Assembly: GCA_963793105.1 (NCBI GenBank)
Contig: CAWBZB010000007.1
Location: 1 to 8,619 of the forward strand
Source of the DNA: UBA10649 sp963793105
GTDB lineage: Bacteria > Actinomycetota > Actinomycetes > S36-B12
DNA: 8,619 nucleotides
Direction: 5' to 3'
The notes beneath the pieces were generated by a model. The model searched no databases, had not been told where the DNA came from, and saw only the letters and a list, made by a program, of their open reading frames with translations. Both the position numbers and the translations under genes were made by a program. Positions 6,117 through 8,619 of this stretch are shown here, in pieces. Each line of letters starts with the position of its first letter. The stretch's first letter is position 1.

Positions 6117-6179
6117 CCGCCCGGCCAGTACGTCGACAGCGGGCACAAGCGCGGCAACGTGATCATCGCCGTGACGTAG
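6117..6179 (+). pseudogene. 3' remnant of a zinc-type (MDR) alcohol dehydrogenase
   Basis: The frame ending at TAG 6177-6179 encodes YVDSGHKRGNVIIAVT, which looks like the last strand and tail of medium-chain NAD(P)-dependent alcohol dehydrogenases (pattern GHxxGxVVITV before the stop). The frame is closed by TGA at 6111 and nothing similar precedes it in other frames, so only about 17 codons survive. The call rests on one short motif. Confidence 0.4.
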
Positions 6180-6349
6180 CGCGAACGGCTTGGCCCGCGC
6201 CGGCTCGGGCGAGGCCGGCCGCTGGCGAGCGCGACCAGAACCGGGCGACGACCCCGGTAGCTTGCCGGCCTCCAGCGCAGCCTCGGGCCCCGGACGCCAG
6301 CCTGGGGCGCGACTCCGTTGCGTCGAGCGTGTGGCCGCCGGCTGGGTCA

Positions 6350-6653
6350 TCGCGGCAGCCGGGCCCGAGGTGGGCTCGCACGGGTGAACCTGGGCGAGGT
6401 CGCGGGGCGGAATCTCGACGCGAGTCCGACTCGAGGGCCTACGGGCGGGGTCGGCGCCATCTGGCGCCCGCGGGCGAAGACGCAAAGGACGCGGATGGTG
6501 GGCATCGCACCACCGGCGCGGCCTGCCCCGCCCGCCGAGGTAGGACTGCCGGGCGTGCGTGTTGCACCGACTGCCCGCGCGGCTGGTGACGACACCACAG
6601 ACCGTGCACAGCTTCACCCGCAGATCGTCTGCGGGCTGGCTGCTGCGGTCCAT
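6350..6653 (-). pseudogene. degenerate HNH-like / zinc-knuckle protein remnant
   Basis: Reading leftward from ATG 6653, residues 14-34 are KLCTVCGVVTSRAGSRCNTH, with spacing C-x2-C-x10-C-x2-H. This is the zinc knuckle that often opens small phage-type HNH endonucleases, followed by LGGRGRP, also common there. Further on, RDLAQVHPC faintly recalls the end of an HNH core, but no true H-N-H triad can be read and the sequence turns into low-complexity Arg/Pro/Ala text. The ribosome binding site is poor. I read it as a decayed gene. The knuckle region is repeated in more mutated form at 8015-8057. The left limit is a guess. Confidence 0.4.
6563..6605 (+). repeat. 43-bp direct repeat, left copy
   Basis: It matches 8015-8057 at 37 of 43 positions, including 15 identical bases GACACCACAGACCGT (6591-6605). 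On the minus strand both copies encode the same short text, here TVCGVVTSRAGSRC. The two copies lie in the same orientation on either side of the flavoprotein gene. Confidence 0.7.
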
Positions 6654-6685
6654 CCGCCTGCGGTGCTACGCCTGCCGGGTCAGCC

Positions 6686-6701
6686 CGGTCGCGAAGCGAG
6701 C
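6686..6701 (+). repeat. 16-bp repeat CGGTCGCGAAGCGAGC, left copy
   Basis: It is identical to 8537-8552 in the same orientation. The core TCGC-GAA-GCGA is a small dyad. It lies 41 bases before the flavoprotein start; the other copy lies inside the 3' end of the last ORF. Confidence 0.5.
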
Positions 6702-6726
6702 TGTCACGGGCCGCCGAGACGCAGTG

Positions 6727-6732
6727 TTACCT
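6727..6732 (+). promoter_or_regulatory. candidate -10 for a leaderless flavoprotein message
   Basis: TTACCT lies 10 bases before the GTG start at 6743 and no Shine-Dalgarno is visible in between. This spacing would put the transcript 5' end at or within a few bases of the start codon. No convincing -35 is seen. Confidence 0.3.
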
Positions 6733-6742
6733 TCGTTGCACT

Positions 6743-7978
6743 GTGGAACGCATCGACGTGGCGATCGTGGGCGGCGGGCAGGCTGGGCTAGGCCTGAGCC
6801 ACGAGCTCTCGCGTGCGGGGATCGAGCATGTGGTCCTCGAGCGTGGCCGAGTCGGCCAGACGTGGCGGAGCCGGTGGGACAGCTTCTGCCTGGTGACACC
6901 GAACTGGACCGTCCAGCTCCCAGGTACCGCCTATGACGGCGACGACCCCGGCGGCTTCATGCTGCGCGATGAGATCGTGGCCTTCCTGGAACGCTACGCG
7001 GAGAGCTTTGGGGCTCCCGTCCGAGAAGGGGTGGAGGTCCGGTCGATCGAGTCGGATCCGGGTGGCGGCTTCAGGCTCGCCACGACTGCGGGGACGATCC
7101 ACGCGGGGAGCCTCGTCCTCGCCAACGGTGCGTTCCAGCGACCGCATCGGCCGGCTGGGGCAGCCAGCCTGTCGCCCGAGCTCCTGCAGATCGACGTCGA
7201 AGACTACGCCCACGCCGGATCGCTGCCGGCGGGCGGCGTCCTCGTGGTCGGGAGCGGCCAGTCCGGCTGCCAGATCGCGGAGGAGTTGCACGAAGCCGGT
7301 CGCGACGTCGTGCTGGCGTGTGGCCGGGCGGCCTGGGCTCCGCGCCGCATCGGCGGTCGGGATCTGGTCTGGTGGCTCGTCGAGTCCGGCTTCCTCGACG
7401 CGGCCGTTGCCTCCCTCCCGAGCCCTACTGCCCGTCTCGGGGCGAACATCACCGCGACCGGTCATGGGGGCGGACACGACCTGCACCTTCGGACGCTCCG
7501 GGCAATGGGCGTCACCCTCACCGGCCGTTTTCTCGGTGCCAGCGGCACCACGGCCCGGTTCGCTCCCGACCTCGTCGAGAGCGTCGCCTGGGCCGATGAT
7601 CGCTACCGGGAGTTGATGGACCTGTTCCGCAGGACCGCCGCGGCCCAGGGGTTGCCGGCCCCGGAGATCTCCGATCCGGAACCGTTCGCGCCCGGTGCTC
7701 CTGAGGAACTGCCATTGGCCGACATCGGCGCCGTCATCTTCGCGGGGGGCTTCCGTCCCGCCTATCGTGACTGGCTTCCCTGGCCGGACGCGTTCGATGA
7801 TCTGGGCTTTCCTATTCAGCAGGATGGCGCGAGCAGCGTGATCGATGGGCTCTACTTCATGGGGGTGCACTTTCTTCGCAAGCGCAAGTCGTCACTGCTG
7901 CTCGGAGTCGTCGAAGACGCCCCTGTCGTCGCCCGAGCCATCATCGAGCGGCGCGAGTCGACCGCATTTCGTTCGTAG
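6743..7978 (+). CDS. FAD/NAD(P)-dependent oxidoreductase (flavin monooxygenase-like, CzcO/YUCCA type)
   Basis: This 411-residue cytoplasmic flavoprotein starts MERIDVAIVGGGQAGLGLSH, an FAD-binding Rossmann fold with GGGQAG at residues 11-15, then an acidic residue at the strand end (LER, 32-34). A second nucleotide fold, LVVGSGQSGCQIAEEL at 167-182, should bind NADPH. The closing FAD-contact motif is FAGGFRPAY (333-341). QTWRSRWDSFCLVTPNW (39-55) is typical of the COG2072/flavin-monooxygenase group, which oxygenates N, S or ketone substrates. Between the folds, where relatives often have FxGxxxHxxx(Y/W), this protein reads IDVEDYAHAG, so the fingerprint is incomplete. The substrate cannot be told. 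GTG 6743 is chosen because it sits just before the first Rossmann strand. There is no ribosome binding site, so the message may be leaderless. It is monocistronic and flanked by direct repeats. Confidence 0.9.
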   Translation: MERIDVAIVGGGQAGLGLSHELSRAGIEHVVLERGRVGQTWRSRWDSFCLVTPNWTVQLPGTAYDGDDPGGFMLRDEIVAFLERYAESFGAPVREGVEVRSIESDPGGGFRLATTAGTIHAGSLVLANGAFQRPHRPAGAASLSPELLQIDVEDYAHAGSLPAGGVLVVGSGQSGCQIAEELHEAGRDVVLACGRAAWAPRRIGGRDLVWWLVESGFLDAAVASLPSPTARLGANITATGHGGGHDLHLRTLRAMGVTLTGRFLGASGTTARFAPDLVESVAWADDRYRELMDLFRRTAAAQGLPAPEISDPEPFAPGAPEELPLADIGAVIFAGGFRPAYRDWLPWPDAFDDLGFPIQQDGASSVIDGLYFMGVHFLRKRKSSLLLGVVEDAPVVARAIIERRESTAFRS

Positions 7979-8073
7979 GACGATACCGGTCCTGTTGCCC
8001 TCGGCCAGGAGAAGTGCGCCGAATGCCCGGTCGGCTCGTGAGGACACCACAGACCGTCCGGGACGTCTGATAG
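7979..8073. other. short spacer after the flavoprotein gene
   Basis: There is no gene and no hairpin with a T-run that I would call a terminator. It contains the right copy of the 43-bp repeat. Confidence 0.5.
8015..8057 (+). repeat. 43-bp direct repeat, right copy (second zinc-knuckle scrap)
   Basis: It is 37/43 identical to 6563-6605. The minus-strand text here is RTVCGVLTSRPGIRR, which has lost the first and third metal-binding cysteines of the left copy. It is therefore a more decayed piece of the same coding segment. Nothing else of that gene is recognisable nearby. Confidence 0.6.
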
Positions 8074-8562
8074 ATGAAATCGTGGCCCATGCTCAAGGGT
8101 GGGGGCTACGGGGCAATCACCGCCGCGCGCATGCCGCGCCTTGGCGTCGTCGCCGCAGAACGGTCGGCGAGCCGAGCCACGACGTACTCGGCATCGCGTC
8201 CGGCGTCCGCGACGAACATCGACGTGAAGCCGAAGGTGAAGGTGCGGCTCGCGGATGGAGCCCCGTTCCGGTCCTGGCTGCCGCCGGGTGGTGTGCCGGC
8301 GCGCGACGAGACCTCACGGTGGCGGTGCGTGCTGGCCGCGCTCAACCTGGCGGAGCGGGTCGAGGGCGCCCCGGACTCCGTCAGGGCAATCGAGGGGCGC
8401 GCGACCGTCGACACGCTCCGGGACGCTCTGATGGCAGCGGGCCTGCCGAGACCGAACACCAGCATGCTCGGGTCGGCGTTCTCGGCAGCGCTCGACACCT
8501 GGGTCGACTCGTTGGCTGCCGCGATCGGGACCCAGTCGGTCGCGAAGCGAGCGGGAGCCTGA
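8074..8562 (+). CDS. hypothetical protein
   Basis: This 162-residue ORF is not recognised. The second half (residues about 50-160) looks coding: third positions are mostly G/C, and the text has regular amphipathic helices, for example RWRCVLAALNLAERVEG, TVDTLRDALMAAGL and SAFSAALDTWVDSLAAAIG. The first 50 residues are Ser/Ala/Arg-rich and less protein-like, and the minus strand is also open there. ATG 8074 follows TGA TAG directly and has no ribosome binding site, so the real start may be further in (for example GTG 8224) or the gene may be 5'-truncated. The last residues TQSVAKRAGA fall on the 16-bp repeat. There are no membrane helices or signal peptide. Confidence 0.4.
   Translation: MKSWPMLKGGGYGAITAARMPRLGVVAAERSASRATTYSASRPASATNIDVKPKVKVRLADGAPFRSWLPPGGVPARDETSRWRCVLAALNLAERVEGAPDSVRAIEGRATVDTLRDALMAAGLPRPNTSMLGSAFSAALDTWVDSLAAAIGTQSVAKRAGA
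8537..8552 (+). repeat. 16-bp repeat CGGTCGCGAAGCGAGC, right copy
   Basis: It is identical to 6686-6701 and overlaps the last codons of the hypothetical ORF. Confidence 0.5.
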
Positions 8563-8619
8563 CGACAGCGGTCTGGCGTCTCCGTGCACGACTCCGGTCG
8601 GGCGCGCCATCTCCCCTGT

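Larger units (their letters stand above)
6005..6742. other. gene-poor interval with decayed fragments
   Basis: No intact gene is supported in these 738 bases. The interval separates the divergent padR operon and flavoprotein gene. It holds a short alcohol-dehydrogenase 3' scrap on the plus strand, a degenerate HNH-like frame on the minus strand, the left copy of a 43-bp direct repeat and a 16-bp repeat. The long minus-strand open frame here (6653 to 6042) is mostly low-complexity Ala/Arg/Pro text beyond its first 35 residues, as expected of non-coding GC-rich DNA. Confidence 0.6.

Noticed and set aside
6788..7870. 360-codon minus-strand frame antisense to the flavoprotein gene
   Set aside because: It is a shadow; the plus strand has both Rossmann motifs.
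8106..8610. Minus-strand frames antisense to the last ORF (8106-8498 and 8314-8610)
   Set aside because: Their text is low in complexity and has no ribosome binding site at proper spacing. The 8106-8498 frame ends in somewhat protein-like text (DAEYVVARLADRS), so the strand choice in 8106-8220 stays uncertain.
1..8619. CRISPR array, tRNA, rRNA, transposase, integrase
   Set aside because: I saw no regularly spaced repeats, clover-leaf sequence, rRNA sequence or recombinase motif on either strand.

Overview
The window is high-GC bacterial DNA with strongly G/C-ending codons, GTG and TTG starts, and short sigma70-like promoters at the AT-richer points between genes. The protein families (DUF6326, DUF4386, TetR with a TetR_C domain, PadR with a C-terminal helical domain, a nitrilase-type lipoprotein N-acyltransferase) fit an actinobacterium or a Chloroflexota lineage such as Limnocylindria. 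The sequence alone cannot separate these, and there is no rRNA, tRNA, CRISPR array or recognisable transposase.

Layout, left to right. (1) 1-217, minus: the start of a gene that runs off the left edge and is broken by an in-frame TGA. (2) 223-1418, plus: a class II Fic-domain AMP-transferase whose promoter is bracketed by a 17-bp inverted repeat. (3) 1547-2307: a minus-strand TetR regulator, with two tandem perfect palindromes that overlap the promoter of the divergent gene. (4) 2372-3283, plus: a four-helix DUF6326 membrane protein, then the C-terminal half of a DUF4386 membrane protein that has lost its start. (5) 3371-6004, minus: a three-gene unit of PadR regulator, Lnt-like N-acyltransferase (TGATG overlap with padR) and SRPBCC protein, behind one promoter with an embedded palindrome. 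(6) 6005-6742: no intact gene, but a short 3' scrap of a zinc-type alcohol dehydrogenase (plus) and a degenerate HNH-like zinc-knuckle ORF (minus). (7) 6743-7978, plus: an FAD/NAD(P)-dependent monooxygenase-like flavoprotein with a GTG start and probably a leaderless message. A 43-bp direct repeat lies on both sides of it; the right copy is a second decayed piece of the same zinc-knuckle coding segment. (8) 8074-8562, plus: an unrecognised hypothetical ORF.

Two self-contained regulator-target modules stand out. In one, TetR probably represses DUF6326 through the tandem operators. In the other, PadR probably represses its own operon with the acyltransferase and SRPBCC protein. The rest looks like an accessory region with much gene decay: an interrupted ORF, a truncated DUF4386, an ADH tail and two HNH-like scraps. 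I see no clear new defence or biosynthetic system. The most unusual points are the PadR-Lnt-SRPBCC unit, the possible ATC start of the TetR gene, the repeats flanking the flavoprotein gene, and the inverted repeat around the fic promoter.
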